DNA from: Siphonodentalium dalli
Taxonomy: Eukaryota; Mollusca; Scaphopoda; Gadilida; Siphonodentaliidae
Assembly (NCBI GenBank): GCA_032622095.1
Contig: CP136061.1
Coordinates: forward strand, 167,529,107-167,593,106
Length of the DNA: 64,000 bases
Direction of reading: 5' to 3'
Shown: piece by piece, positions 21,937 to 34,630 of the stretch
Layout: the number at the start of each line of letters is the position of its first letter
How positions within the stretch are numbered: the first letter of the stretch is position 1
Position numbers and translations under genes: made by a program
The notes under the pieces: generated by a model
The model's input: the letters and a program-made list of their open reading frames with translations, nothing else
The model's database searches: none
What the model was told of the DNA's origin: nothing

Positions 21937-24900
21937 CTGGAAAAATCAAAACAATAATTTTAAGACACATAATCATGCACGCATTCAATTGTCACAATTT
22001 ATGGTTGAAAATGATAATTTTAGTGAAAAAATATATTATTCACAGGATACATCACTGCCATATTAAAACTGATAACAGAAGGATATTCAAGAAAATTATC
22101 TTTAAATTTCAAGTTGGGGGCAATTTCGCTAAGATAAACATTTTCCATAGATATAACAGTCACGGTTGGCATGTTTGATATTTTCACTCCGTTGATGACT
22201 GATATCCAGTTCGAATTGAGATCTGATGGTATATACTATGTACACTCCAAATTACCATCGAACAGGGAGTATCACCAATTCTATTTCCATCAATATGGAA
22301 ATCCCAAGCTCTGATTGGCTCGCGTAAAAAATCAAGCACTACCAAATATAGATACTGATGAGTTAAGTCAGAGTTAATAATGTCGGGAAATAACCTAACA
22401 ACATGCGTATGGGTGTTAATATTCTATATCTATAACATTGTTTCTATTACCGGAACTTTGTCCAATATTTCAGTATGTCAACTTGTGAGTCATAATCAAT
22501 TCTTATTATACTTAGTGAAGCGTTTGTTCTGACATGCCAATCAGTTATCGACAGTGTTTTTTTGATGAAAAGGATAAAATCAGTTTGGAATCATACCGGT
22601 ATTGGATGTCGGTCAGTGTAAATTGTATGACTATGTCACAAAATGTGTTGCAGATGCTTAAAGGTACTCAATCCAATTCGATGGTCTCCATGTAATCAGA
22701 TTCCAACAATTGCCCAAAAATGCTAACCACAGTCAACTATAGTATAAAATTGACCGAAACATGTTATTTATCAACATGTTCAACAAAATTCGGCCTTATT
22801 ATTAACACAATGTCTCTTGATTTTAGAGTTTCTAATCTTATCCGCAATTTGGTCCGAGACCCAAGGCTTGAAATAGTGTGTCTGTCGTTTGCAGAATGAG
22901 GTTCCCAGAGGGTGAATTTAGTGATGCTACCCCGCATAATGGGCTAGCATCACCACATTCACCCTCTGTGAACCTCATTCTGCTTACAACTGAGAAGAAT
23001 GAGAGACACACTATTTCAAGGCTTGCCGAGACCATCGGCTTGTTAACTTTTTACTGGGCCACTAATAAGTCTTCATGGTGAAAAAAATATAGATTTAAAA
23101 AAATCAATATCTAATAACTAATAAGGATTGATCAGTGGGCTCCTTGACTCGAATCAAATATTGTTTACCCCCGAATCCAAATAAGTAGCAATAGAAGGGC
23201 GCTTAATCAGATTATGCATCTTTAAGATGTGAATATTATTTGGATAAGATATATGTATACTAGGTATAACTATAGCATCCAGTATTTGATGGAATAAAGA
23301 AGCATGGTTACATTACTGTGAGTTTACTTGAACTAATTTGATAAAATTGGATCAGAAACATCTTCATAGGAAACTATATACAGGTGAGCCTACATAACTG
23401 ATAAAAATAATCAAACTGGTAAAGGATGTGCCAAAAGTAAGGAATGGGTGCAAAAAAGAACTCATGTGTTGTATCGACAGAGCATAAACTAATACTCTGA
23501 AGAATGCACTAAAGATGTTTGTGAACAACTGTCTTCTGAATATGCAAAAACTAATAATAACGCGTACAACTTTCATTGATTCAAGAAAAAAGCAGTTTTA
23601 CTATGATTTCTTGAAGCAGTATTTGAGAAACCTTAAGTGGGCATGTTTATTTGTGGGTGTACGGTCAGCACCATGTGCGATCAAATCAGCTGAATCTAAG
23701 AACTAGATACCATAAAGGTGAACATTAGTGATTCTAGTCAAATTACGCAGAACTAGACAGGTAAATCAAGAATGTATTGTTCGAATATAAAATTTTGAAA
23801 CCAGATTAAAGGTACATAATCCAATCTGATGGTCCCCATATCATCAGATTCCTACAACATTTCTTCAAAAGACACTTTAGTTAGCAGAATAGATTAATTA
23901 CAAAGAAATAATGCTAACCACTGTCAACAATAGCATACAATTTCCCCAAAACATTTTGTTCAACACAATTTGGAATTGAGAGTATGTTGGTCAGTTTATC
24001 AATTATTTGCTGGTCCGTCCATACTCTAGGTAGTGAAAAATAACATAATTCAAAACATTATATCTGATAACTCTGAGCTTTGACAGGTGGGTTCCTCGAC
24101 TCGAATCAAATATTGTTTACCCCGGAAGTCAAAGAAATGGTAATTTTGAGCGTTAATTTAATTAGGATTATGTATCTTTAAATGAAACTATGAATTTAAG
24201 GCATATGGGAGTAGGACGTCAGCCGTCAGATGTAATACATACCTGGTGAGCTTTCTTTTCATTTGCTCTTCTGCTTCGCCCACCAAGCCTGTCTGCAGCT
24301 CCTCTTAGCCACCGCCCTCCAAAATCGATAAAATATTTCACTGTCATCGTATGTATTGCTTCTCTGTTTAGCACTGCCTGAAGTTATTAAAATTAAGAAT
24401 AAAACATATATTAAATATATATTCAGGGATCCAGTTAATATCTTGTGGAATCAGTTTTGATATCTTATTTGATATTGATTTTCGTTTTATGATTTACTGG
24501 GACATAAGACTATTAAAGTTACCATTTCAATATAAACAAAATAACAGTTCAAATTTCACATACAGGTAAGGGTTTTAACAAATGGTCAGTGGAATAAAGC
24601 CATCTGTGGTACAAAATTAAATGGTTTGTTACTGTTACAACTAAAGATCTGTTACCCTTAAAGGTACCGTACTCAATCCGATCAGAGGGTCCCCATCTCA
24701 ACAGATTTCAACAACAACAATCCGATCAGAGGGTCCTATATTACTATTTCTTTGGCTTTGGGGGTAAAAAATATTTGATTCGAGTCGAGGAACCAATCAA
24801 ACAAAGCCCTATATTACTATTTCTTTGGCTTTGGGGGTAAAAAATATTTGATTCTAGTCGAGGAACCCATCAAACAAAGCTCAGAGTTATTAGATATTGA

Positions 24901-27900
24901 TTTTTGAAATTTGTTATTTTGTCGAGATGAGTACTAATAATTGCCCTTAACGTCGTAATCTGCTCGAGATGTGTACACCAAAACACTATTCAAACAGGCA
25001 AGGATGGATAACTCTAAAATCAAGTGGTAATAATAACACAGTTTTGACTGTCCTGGGCCAGAAAGAATAGAAATAACGAAACTTCAAATATCGATATCTG
25101 ATCACCCTGAGCGTTGATTGGTAGGTTCCTCGACTCGAATCAATTATTTTTTACCCCCAAAGCCAAAGATATAGTAATATAGGACCCTCTGATCAGCTTG
25201 AGTACCGTTAATGAATTTTTCACACTCCATAACAGATATATATACATTAGTACATTACTGGGAGGTTCAATGCAATTCAGAAAGCTTCCAGAATTTGGTA
25301 AGACTAACAATATATGTAGTACCATATTTTTTAAAATTATTGTGGTCTCAATTATAAATACATGGAATCAAAACAAGGTCGAAAGAAGTCAACATGGCTA
25401 TTTTTACATTTTAACTATGATTAGTCAAGATTTTAATTTTGAGCATCAATTAATAGTTTATTAAGGGATGAACTGATAGGAATGGTTAATGGCCCTAGGG
25501 CTGTTATTCATTCCTGGAGGGCAGATAATAAACCATCACACCTGACAAAATCATGTTATTACTAGTATTACCACTCCGTCCTCACATTATCGGTGGCTTA
25601 ACCAGAAAAGGGGGGCTGTTTGAAAACATAGGTTCATTAATGCCCGCTTCCGATCAACACAGCCTCAAAATTATGGAATCTTACTGTGCAGATAAAATAC
25701 AGTTAATCCAGTAGAGAATGCCCTCTAAATTGATAATAAAATAACAATAATAAGATTTGAGGGCATTATTAGCAGTCTGACGGAACTTATTAACAGCTGC
25801 ACATCCTTTTAGAAGCCAGCAACAAAGTAGAGGAACCCTATTGCCCAACAAAATGTTACATATTATTACCACTTCTGTACTGCGAGTGACACAGCCAAAT
25901 AATAATCATGTTTAATACATGATACTTGTTCCTGAAACATTCCTCAAATATTCTAAAATTAAGTTTGATCCTTACATTTTGGGGAGATAATTACAGTTAA
26001 GTTTTAAGATTGTAACATCATTGACATCAAGTGAATGGCAGTTATTTCATTACTGGCTGGGTATTAAAATATTGTATCATACCAGTTAATGGATGCCTTG
26101 ACCACATCAGCTTGGGATATCGGTTTGGTTAATACTGTTTTTAGTCTCTTCTATGACAGACTTTCAGTGAACAGATGTACTATGTATATTGACACATGTT
26201 CACAAGCACCCAGGAATGCTACGAATCATTTAACATGTTGGTGATTAATCTGTCTTCAAAATGATATATAAATATACCTACCATGATAAAAAGATAATGC
26301 GATTATACGAGCGTTTAATATATTGAAAACAGATATCTTCTGATAGCATGACAAATCAAAATTTTCTGGAAAATACATTGTTGTTTACAAATTTCATTAC
26401 TTTGACATTCAACGCACCTCTAATATATGCATGTTTGATATCATCATGGTTGGGAGAGACTCTTCATATACGCAAAGCGTCCATTTGATCTAATACAATG
26501 ACATTCATGCATAAAAAGTCCAACCTTCAATGCTGGGCATAAAGTATATTATAGAAGGTTAACAGGACAAGACACATTCCAAAACAGAATCAATCCAACC
26601 GATGTCCAAAACAGAATCAACCCAACCGATATCCCAAGCTGGTGTGGACAGAGAATCTACTGTAAAGTGATAATAATGAGGATTAAACAGAAGGTCAATA
26701 ATTCAATGATATAGATGTTAGATACTAACTCAACATGCACTGTATGATCTTTGGAAAAATTTTGAACGCCTTCTTTTTTGATGCCCCATTGCCAGACCAA
26801 TTTAACATCAATCCCAGATTATTGTGTAATGCTTTTGCCATTATGTTGTAGACAATCCAGCGGTCATCTGTCCCGCCGTTCGCATTCAACTGAGATGCCT
26901 GGAAAAAATAGTTTGTGAATACCATTAATACCCTCTTCAGTGGTGGAATTAAAGAAATATAATATATATCGCTTAATCATAGCTGATTTTAATTTTAACA
27001 TTTGACCTTTGATCAAACATTTATGCAGGAAAGAAATGTTACCATCAAATTAAACTGCTTTTTATATTTTTGTGAGGTTAATAAATTTACTTCTAAATGT
27101 GGCTATTTTATCCAAGAAAGGACAGAGATGAATCAGAATTTTTTTCATAAAAGAGATATTTGAAAGCTATTAGTGGCATCATCTTGTTCACATGCAATAG
27201 TGCTCTGACATCTTGTTTCCAAACATTGTTTCTGTGACATACCGGTAGATATCTAAATAGTAGACTAAACTATTCACACATGATATTTCAATTCTTGGTG
27301 AACATTTACCCAGACTATTTCTAACAGATACACTAGTATAAATTGCAAGAAACCCCATTCAGTACATTAAGGTTGTATTATGTCAGTGTCATACAATTGC
27401 ATACCGACCACAAGTGAAAAAAGTGAATCAACGCATTCGATACACCTAACACACTAGCGCTATGTACTGCGTCTGTCACGTGCCTAATTTTGTAACTATA
27501 AAAGCACATAAATTTAATAACAAAGATTCTAAAGATGCATCCAGGGTTTTAAATATTTCTTTTTATTCAATAGCAGGTTCCTAACTGGAAAATAATGAGA
27601 TTTTAATTTTCAACAGATCAATTAGCCCTCCAAATGCTCATTGTTTCTTCATGTGTGTATGCATCAGACCTGTTAAGTTTTGAAAATGTCAATCCGTGAG
27701 ATTTTTGCGGGAGGTATGCCCAAATATGTTCATGTTCCAAAAATAATTTTTATGATGAAGATTGCATAGTTTTTATGAGTTTCTATTTTATAAATATATA
27801 GACCTAAATAAAATGGCAATGAATGTCCTGTTGGTAATTGTAATAGAGCTGCTCTGTGTGGGAGATACCACCATTTATTAAAAAGAAAGAAGCAGATCAC

Positions 27901-30900
27901 ACTTCGTAAAAATACTCAGAATTCCACCGGAAACAGCCGGATATGCGCGAAACCGAAAGTACAACATCGTAATAAACGACAAAATTGACTCGTCTTACGG
28001 TTTAACCCACAAATGAAATGCACACATTCCACCATTTATTAACAAATTTTAAGAAGCAGAAACTTTGTTTAAAGTTAGTCAAAACGAATCCGAGTTACAC
28101 AGGTTATAACCGGACATGTATGCGTGAAACCGAAAGTACAAAATGACCCGTCTTAAAAGTTTTACCCGCAAAATAAAAGACACATTCCGTTCTCAATGCA
28201 TACCACTATCAGTGAACTTAAATCATAAAGTATCCATTACTTATGTTCATCAATGAGGCCTCACAATACAGCTGCACACTTGTGATTAAACGTATTGTTT
28301 TATTTCGTTTGCAATGCATGCCACTAATCCGTTACTAAGAAATGTTCATCAATGCGGCCTAACAATACAGAACTTTGCACACTTGTGATTATACGTATTG
28401 TTTACTAAAACAACACCCTCCATACGTGTGGCTTCACCAGAGTGTGAAAATCAATTAATATCAGTCACAGTTCACCACAACTTGAGTCTTCAATCAAAAG
28501 TTACCGACGATACATTCTGTGAATGTTAATGTGTGGGTATTTACGGTACCGGAAATAAGGAAGTCACTGTCATTTGGGGAATTCCCGCAAATGCACGAAT
28601 TTAAAAAATAAAAAAAACTTCGTTTTGGGATTTTCAATGTGGGGTTTTGACGAATCCGTGAGAAATTGGGGGTTATCCGTGTTTGCGGAATTGCCATGGA
28701 AATCCGTGAGTCTCACGGACAATCCGTGGAACTTAACAGCTCTGGTATGCATGCATTCATCTGACAATGGTTTCTGGATGATAGCTTTAATTTGGGTTAG
28801 GCCTAAACAAAAAAGACGTTTGTTTCCGCCAACCCGACCGACCCTTTTTTAAACCCCCGACCCTAAACTTTTTATTGCCATTGCAACAACAAAATTGGAC
28901 CAAAAAAAAATATATATATATATATTTTATTTAAATTTTTTTTTTTTCAATTTAGGTCCTAATTCATATCATAACAAGATCAAAACATTTACATATATTG
29001 ACATAAGAAATTTTAGTTTACAAAAAGATATAAGTTTAACAGTTGGAATCATACTGTAAAGTATGTTTGGCTTTATCTAGCTTTCATCTGTGAAAACATC
29101 AAATAGTTTCAGTTCAGGTGTGTTATGATTCAGCCTTCAGACTTCAGTATTTCAATCAAATGCAGTACAGGAACATTAACAATTTGATCGAATCAACCTG
29201 GTTATCAGGTGGGATCTCATAATACCAAATGAAGAATTAACATAGAGATTAGTACTATAAATAGTAAATACTAACTAAATAGACATTGTTACTGTACTAC
29301 ATGTAGTCTATACTACATGTAGTATATTATGTATGTGACTGTGTCTCACTTGAATTTTATAAAATAGCCTATTATATGAATTACTAGAGTGATAATGGTA
29401 AGTCTCATTTCAAGCAGGATAAGCATAATCCATTGAACCAAAAGATATCTGACAATAAGCTATAAATATTTCCAATCCATACATATATAAAAATTTCCCA
29501 AGTTATGCTTGAGAAACTTGTTCAAATTGACCTCTCAGGAAAACAGCTGAGTTCAATAAATTGTTTTCATAGTATATAAGGTATATATATACCGGTATAT
29601 AAAGTTTTATCAACTTCTATTGTAAACATTACCAAATTGCAAGAACATATTTTTTGACGTTCAAATGGTTTGTTGACATTCAAATTATACATGTTCGGGT
29701 AAATTTCAGGAATTTTAGAGGCGATTTTATTTATTTTTTCTATATTTGTACAATAATGTAACTCATCACTTAGTTGGGAACTTACTAATCAACATGTCTA
29801 TAGCCGTTCCTGTAACAGCGGCAGTTGGTTCTATTGTTGGTTGAATCTGTCGTGATGTTCGCTCTATGGTCGGGAGAGTCACAGATTTGACGAATGGATC
29901 TTGTTCGTCATCTCCATCACTGTCAGTTATGATAGGTCTGGGAATAGAATACACCAACCATTTAATATGAATATCAGTACACTGTGCTGCTCTTTAGTTA
30001 GGTGATCAAAACTGTTTGAATGATGCCGAGGTCAATAAACAGTTTGAACTACCTTTCTACGAGCAATGTCACATTGCGATCATACAAAATACAACTTTGT
30101 ACACGATGTTTGGGTTCCAAAAAAAAAAACCACAGCCATATTCATGGCATGGCACAGAAAGGGCATTCCGTTTTAGTCTATTACCGATATCGAGGAAATT
30201 AAAGATGGCTTATCTCTTTGTAAACATTTGTTATATAGTTACCGGGATAAAAAATATTAGATATGAATAGGTGACCCCTGTCTGGAAATGCTTCTATCGA
30301 TTAATATTGTATTTTCTGGTATCAAAATGTGTGGTTGTTAAGCTAACGAGCAACATCGGTTACTGTTAACAGAGACCAGAAATTTTATTGTGCAATTTTG
30401 TCACAAATATATGTCTATTAGACACATTATCGCTTATAACTATGGAATAAAACAATACAATCAATATGGGACATTTGACATATGGAACACCCTAATGTTA
30501 TCATCGCCATATGGTATTTCCTGAATGGTCTGTTCATGAAAACATTTAAATATAAAGTCTGTGATGCATGTTTTAATTTCTATGAATGCCACCATGTCAT
30601 GCGACTGAATACAATTGACCTCTGATATCAAAAGTTCAAAACAAAATATTAAAGTAGCCAAGGCAGCCCTGTAAGTCGTAAATCTGACTTTGTTATGCTA
30701 GAAGATTGTTTTGGATAGTATTCAATAGCACGGTTTGGTGAAATTAATGAACCAACTCACAGTCGCTGCTTTTTTTAGCGGCCCCATCATCAGTGGTAGA
30801 CCCAACATCTGACTGGATCTCAGATAGCTTCCACTTTTGTTGAATTGTTTTGTAGCTCGCTGAAATATGAATAAACTTAGTTTATTAACAATGTTAGACA

Positions 30901-31405
30901 TTAATATACAAGAGCGCTATCATATTGTGCATACCATATTTGAGTGTATCAGTAGGTCGGTACAGATTTTCCAGGGTATTATGGTCCATTATTAAATTGA
31001 ACCATGCATATTGTCAATGATGCAAGGTTATTAGCAAGTGTTCAACATTTCGAACGTGCACATATTAAGTGTCTCATTCAGCAGTGATACTGTGTATACA
31101 TTGTCATACGGTATAACAGCAATTTAAGATCGGCCTTGTTGACTTATACAATTAGTTATAACATTATTTCCTTGTTCAATAGCATTACCAACATATGGGG
31201 ACTGTTTACTCACTTGATCGACTCAATACTCTCGCTTTGTGATTTGTCCATGATGATTGTGGTTTCGCAGTGCTGATTCACCATTCTTTGAGGGCCAGTA
31301 ACACTCGCCTGACCTGTCGTCTTGTTCGATATACCACATCGACGATATCACAGAACAGTCCTTCTTCCCATTCTTTTGCTCCATCTCAACGAGAAGGAAT
31401 TCCAT
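21904..31405 (-). CDS. DUF4806-like protein, split gene (overview)
   Basis: Minus-strand gene inferred from six splice-bounded frames: 31282-31405 (start ATG), 30761-30859, 29786-29937, 26730-26898, 24243-24373, 21904-21936 (stop TGA). Junctions 1-2, 4-5 and 5-6 join in phase; 2-3 and 3-4 do not, so one small exon (or another donor) is missing in each gap. Protein layout: N-terminal strand MEFLLVEM, then SSMWYIE and CYWP; a hydrophilic Ser/Asp/Pro-rich linker; then LNANGG, LMLNWSGNGASKKKAF, and WLRGAADRLGGR near the C-terminus. The order YxVVEF / CYWP at the front and GG...NWxGxGxKKaF...WLxxAxdR at the back is what I recall of DUF4806-type proteins, common in cnidarians, molluscs and fish and of unknown function. 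Some are host genes, some may ride on mobile elements. R4 and R2 elements fill the introns. Confidence 0.62.
22658..23225. mobile_element. R4 element with TTAA ends, hosting an R2 MITE
   Basis: Begins TTAA AGGTACTCAATCC and ends GATTATGCATCT TTAA. It carries 'atgctaaccacagtcaacta' and the 'tcgaatcaaatattgtttac' module. Interrupted at 22862-23025 by an R2 MITE. Lies in an intron of the DUF4806-like gene. Confidence 0.7.
22862..23025. mobile_element. R2 MITE, complete, 164 bp, with 8-bp target duplication
   Basis: Terminal inverted repeats CAAGGCTTGAAATAGTGTGT and its complement, long inner complementarity, and the direct duplication CCGAGACC at 22854-22861 and 23026-23033. Eight-base duplications and a CA terminus fit a hAT-type non-autonomous element. 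Confidence 0.85.
23806..24182. mobile_element. R4 element, short form
   Basis: TTAA AGGTACATAATCC at the left, GGATTATGTATC TTTAA at the right; contains 'aatgctaaccactgtcaaca' and 'gggttcctcgactcgaatca'. Ends 60 bases before a coding exon. Confidence 0.7.
24243..24373 (-). CDS. DUF4806-like gene, penultimate exon
   Basis: Donor CCAG|GTATGT is strong. Two acceptors are available four bases apart (cttcag and ggcag); only the inner one keeps phase with the upstream exon. Encodes LNREAIHTMTVKYF and FGGRWLRGAADRLGGRSRR, followed by a Lys/Glu-rich stretch ending KAHQ. This is the C-terminal WLxxAxDR part of a DUF4806-like domain. Confidence 0.65.
24658..25211. mobile_element. R4 element with internal duplication
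   Basis: TTAA AGGTACCGTACTCAATCC at left, CTTGAGTACCG TTAA at right. The module 'cctatattactatttctttg' to 'gattcgagtcgagga' is present twice in tandem (about 24735 and 24809). Confidence 0.75.
25212..26729. other. Intronic, nothing recognised
   Basis: AT-rich intron of the DUF4806-like gene. 'caaaacagaatcaa(t/c)ccaacc' occurs twice in tandem at about 26580-26630. Confidence 0.4.
26730..26898 (-). CDS. DUF4806-like gene, domain exon
   Basis: Acceptor atttttt ccag, phase 0 start; donor TTGA|GTTAGT leaves one base. Encodes SQLNANGGTDDRWIVYNIM, then LHNNLGLMLNWSGNGASKK and AFKIFPKIIQCML. GG, NWxGxG and KKKAF are the landmarks of the DUF4806-like domain. Acceptor tract and reading frame are both convincing. 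Confidence 0.68.
26899..27864. other. Intronic, missing-exon interval
   Basis: An exon starting with two bases and ending in phase 0 is expected between 26.9 and 29.8 kb. A 23-base candidate (27314-27336 region, after 'tatactag') fits phase but adds only YLLEIVW and is not convincing. Confidence 0.25.
27865..28190. repeat. Tandem duplication, period about 160 bp
   Basis: 'accatttattaa', 'aagaagcaga', 'gcg(c/t)gaaaccgaaagtaca' and 'gactcgtctta'/'gacccgtctta' occur in both copies (27868 and 28032 onward). Confidence 0.8.
28191..28400. repeat. Tandem duplication, period about 105-110 bp
   Basis: 'caatgcataccacta'/'caatgcatgccacta', 'atgttcatcaatg(a/c)ggcct', 'cacacttgtgatta' recur. Confidence 0.8.
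28401..29785. other. Intronic, low-complexity tracts and decayed repeats
   Basis: Contains 'aatccgtgag' words at about 27690, 28645 and 28700, a palindrome CCGTGAG tc TCACGG near 28702, and a (TA)n/(T)n tract at 28905-28950. No exon was found. Confidence 0.35.
29786..29937 (-). CDS. DUF4806-like gene, linker exon
   Basis: Bounded by ctattcccag and a consensus GTAAGT donor. The only open frame needs two bases from the previous exon. Encodes PIITDSDGDDEQDPFVKS, then a Pro/Thr/Glu-rich stretch ending AIDMLI. Composition fits a flexible linker between the N-terminal and DUF4806-like parts. Confidence 0.5.
30761..30859 (-). CDS. DUF4806-like gene, second coding exon
   Basis: Acceptor catatttcag, donor GACT|GTGAGT. 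With two bases at the start it joins the first exon's leftover G in frame. Encodes SYKTIQQKWKLSEIQSD and GSTTDDGAAKKSSD. The leftover T does not fit the next exon, so either a small exon lies between them or the weaker GTTGGT donor six bases on is used. Confidence 0.58.
31282..31405 (-). CDS. DUF4806-like gene, first recognisable coding exon
   Basis: Acceptor ttctcttttag at 31408, then TCATGG; ATG at 31403-31405. Encodes 41 residues: MEFLLVEMEQKNGKK, SSMWYIEQDD and GECYWPSKN. I place the donor at G|GTGAAT because it keeps phase with the next exon. A stronger donor (CAA|GTGAGT) lies 68 bases downstream, but an in-frame TGA at 31223-31225 precedes it. The ATG may be the true start or internal if 5' exons are coding. 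Confidence 0.6.
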
Positions 31406-31550
31406 GACTAAAAGAGAAATGTAATATATGTATTCATTAGAATACAACAATCAGGGTGGATTTTGAAAGAGGCGCATACTGGTATACCGGTAGAAAAATT
31501 CTAACTCGCGAAAATTATGGATGGGTACGGATACCAACATTTACCGGTAC

Positions 31551-31736
31551 AGCAATGCCCTAATTAATCGACTGCTTAATGACAGCAGAATTATGGGTAA
31601 CTTTTCAGGATTTAGTCGAAAAGATGGCTTGTTGCCATTCACCGGAAACAAGCCATATTTCTGACTAAATCCTGAAAAGTTACCCATAATTCTGCTGTCG
31701 TTAAGCAGTCGATTAATTAGGGCATTACTGTACATG
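31551..31736. mobile_element. R5 palindromic MITE, full copy
   Basis: Arms of about 75 bases (ATGCCCTAATTAATCGACTG ... and its complement) around a short loop with 'ttgccattcaccggaaac'. Related, shorter copies lie at 15455-15580 and 34857-34985. Confidence 0.85.
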
Positions 31737-31861
31737 GACATTAATGTAGAAACTGATCAGTACATGTACTTTGTAAGAATTCTGAGCTCCACCACTGGTG
31801 ACAATTAATGGAAAATTTAGTTATGAGCAATAACTAATTTAACATACATGTACAATGTACC

Positions 31862-31892
31862 TTTGTATTTCACCAGATTCAAATTGTTGAAC
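31862..31892 (-). other. Candidate 31-base exon
   Basis: Pyrimidine-rich acceptor gcttgtttctgtag and donor CAAAG|GTACAT bracket 31 bases. In phase 0 it reads FNNLNLVKYK and would continue in frame into MEFLLVEM. Too short to trust. Confidence 0.2.
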
Positions 31893-34254
31893 TACAGAAA
31901 CAAGCATAAAATATACCGGTATTACTCATTGTTATAACGAAATTATTCCATCATTACTCATGTTCAAGCCATATTCAATGAATCAATGGATGTGGTCAGT
32001 CGGTTTTTGAACTGAGAATATTATCTGACTAAAACCCACTCATTGAATTGTTGTTGGAGCCACAGTTACTATCAATTGTGTCTGGCCCACAGCTCTGCCT
32101 TGATTACCTGAGTACACGCCCACAGTTCAGCACAGACAGTTTGTGATGTCCGTGTTGTCCACGCCGAAAAGCAACACATTTCAATTATTATTTATATCGA
32201 ATTAGGACTCGCCAGTTGAGGGACGTTTCTTCCGAAGTTTGTCGTTGCGCTATGGATTCGGACAGTGTACATTGTATGTGAGCAATATATTACTATATTT
32301 CTTGATTTAAAGATGCCCCATCTAATTCGACATCAAATACGTTGACATTCCATAATAATTTATCAGGCAATAAAACATGAAAAATAATGGTAATGATGTA
32401 AAAACGCTCTTTATAAAATGTGATTTTTCGAATATTCTGGCGCCAAACAACACGATACCTGGTAAAACTGTCTTATTATTAATAAGTCGAAAGCACACAA
32501 GAATCTTGCATAAATGGGTTTACTGATTATTTCTCATTGTTGTCTTGTGTAGAATATGCATGAATAGAAGTATTATAGTTTTCAATCGTATGGGGTATTT
32601 TGAATTTTCAATTATTATCAGAAGCAAACCTACATGTACATGATGTACTTGCTTGAATTTTAAGTATCATCCTATGGTTTATACACATGGGCGTGGCTAG
32701 ACGTGACTCAGAACAACATGACAATTTAGTTTCGCACACCCACCCCCTTCATGATGTTTCAAAAGGTATCATAACATTTCCAGTTATTGGACAATTCTTA
32801 CATGACATGGGCCACCCCCGTTGTTAGCAATTTCCCATCGTATATGCATGATTTCCAAATATTCACTCACCACGATAACCTTACATGTACCTTTAAGTGT
32901 CACCCACAGAAGTTAACAAATGGTTAGTGCGCAAATGTTCATGTCTAACTCCATGAAAACTCATGTCTCGATTTGTTTTTTTTTTTAAATTCAGTTAATA
33001 ATGGAATGTGGTATGCTAGCATTAACCATGGGATTTTCGCAGTGAGTAAATGTGCACACAATTTTTATTTCAAACACCAAAACCTCGTTTTAACTGGATC
33101 GCTGATGTTCAACAACGACACTTTCAATGCATTTTGCATATTTATATGAACAGCACTGTAACATTGACAGTCATTTTATCGCCAAATATTGCTTGAATCT
33201 CGGTTCTGTTGACCATTTACCCCTTGATATTGTATCGATTGTAAAACGACTCGTGCTTCAAGAAAAGTAAAAAAAAAACAACGCATGATCGCGTTATCCA
33301 TGTCTAATCGACAATCAACACAAGAACAAAACCAATCCATTGTTCAACATTTTCTCTTGGTGATAATGATTTTACAGACCAATGCGAACACCTTACGTAC
33401 CTATAATGTTCTCCCTAAAATGTTCAAGTTCGGCACACGTGTTAGATCATGCCATGAATCTTTACTCTGGCTATATACCCCCGTTTATATCATTTTCCAT
33501 ATGTTCAAACCCTGGGAACCTTTTCTATTATCTTCTGATGGGGTTCAAGATTGAACAAACCATGCAGGGAATATATTTCTGTGTTAATACTTGTTCCTTG
33601 AATATAAATATCCAGCTCGAGGTTGCAAGATTTGTGTAGCTTTGTGAGCCAACATCAATGAAATTCCAAGCGACGCATAGTACAACCAATTAATTCAAGT
33701 CCCCCAAACCATGCAAACTCAAGTTAGGACATTTACCTGCTATAAAATACAATGTTATTACGGAACAGTTATAACCGAGCATTATATGTTAACTGCATTT
33801 TTTTTTCAATGTTATAAAACTTCCCTGTCAGAGCAACAGAAAGTTACCATGTTTTGAACTAGTGGAGTATGATATCTTGGCGAAGCCAGAGTAGATATGC
33901 ATGACATGTCTATACACATGGATATACGCTATTCTGTTTCAATTTGATACTGGAAATGTTATATTTGTTCTATACTTCACCATTGTATTAAAAATAACCA
34001 TGTGAGCACTTTCTCGTTCAATAAGTAACGTACCGGTACATGTATAGTTAAAATCTGTGTTAAACGGTTTTGTGTTTATTTGACCGACTTAGGGACGTAT
34101 TTAGATGTTATCTATATGTGTTTTAGCCTGTCTGCGGACTTTTCTAAAGAGTTAGCCCAAATAGCTGTTGGTGTTTTTGTATCAAAGTTTGAAGAAATTT
34201 TATTTTATTTTTTGGCTTGGCAATATAAAATCAAAATCGCTAAATATTTGTGAG
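31893..34254. other. No gene seen
   Basis: AT-rich with scattered ACATGTAC words. No splice-bounded frame or recognised repeat was found. Confidence 0.4.
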
Positions 34255-34630
34255 TTTTAATTAGCTCAGCAATCCGATTAAGCACCCCTAAATTACTATT
34301 TCTGTGACTTCAGGGGTAAAAAAAATAATTGATTCGAGTCGAGGAACCCACCCATCAAAGCTCAGAGTTATTAGATATTAATTTTTGAAGTTTGCAATTA
34401 TGCGTAGTAATAATTGCCCTAAGTTTGTAATTTTCTCGAGATGTATAATTTTCACAGAAACACTTATTCAAACAGGCGAAGCTGGATAACTCTAAAATCA
34501 AGTGTATTAATAACGCAATTTTTACTGAGACCATAATTTTGACGGCGTGTTTCTGGGCCAGAAACAATAGAAATACCATAACAAAAAAAATCTGATCACT
34601 ATGAGCGTTGAAAAATAATGCCCACGGACT
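34255..34630. repeat. R4 element, truncated
   Basis: 'caatccgattaagc', 'gattcgagtcgagga', 'tcaaagctcagagttattag' and 'ctaaaatcaagtg' match R4; the right end is lost. Confidence 0.6.

Noticed and set aside
30461-30661. Minus-strand frame as the missing exon of the DUF4806-like gene
   Set aside because: Its only good acceptor gives the wrong phase and a stop in the required frame.
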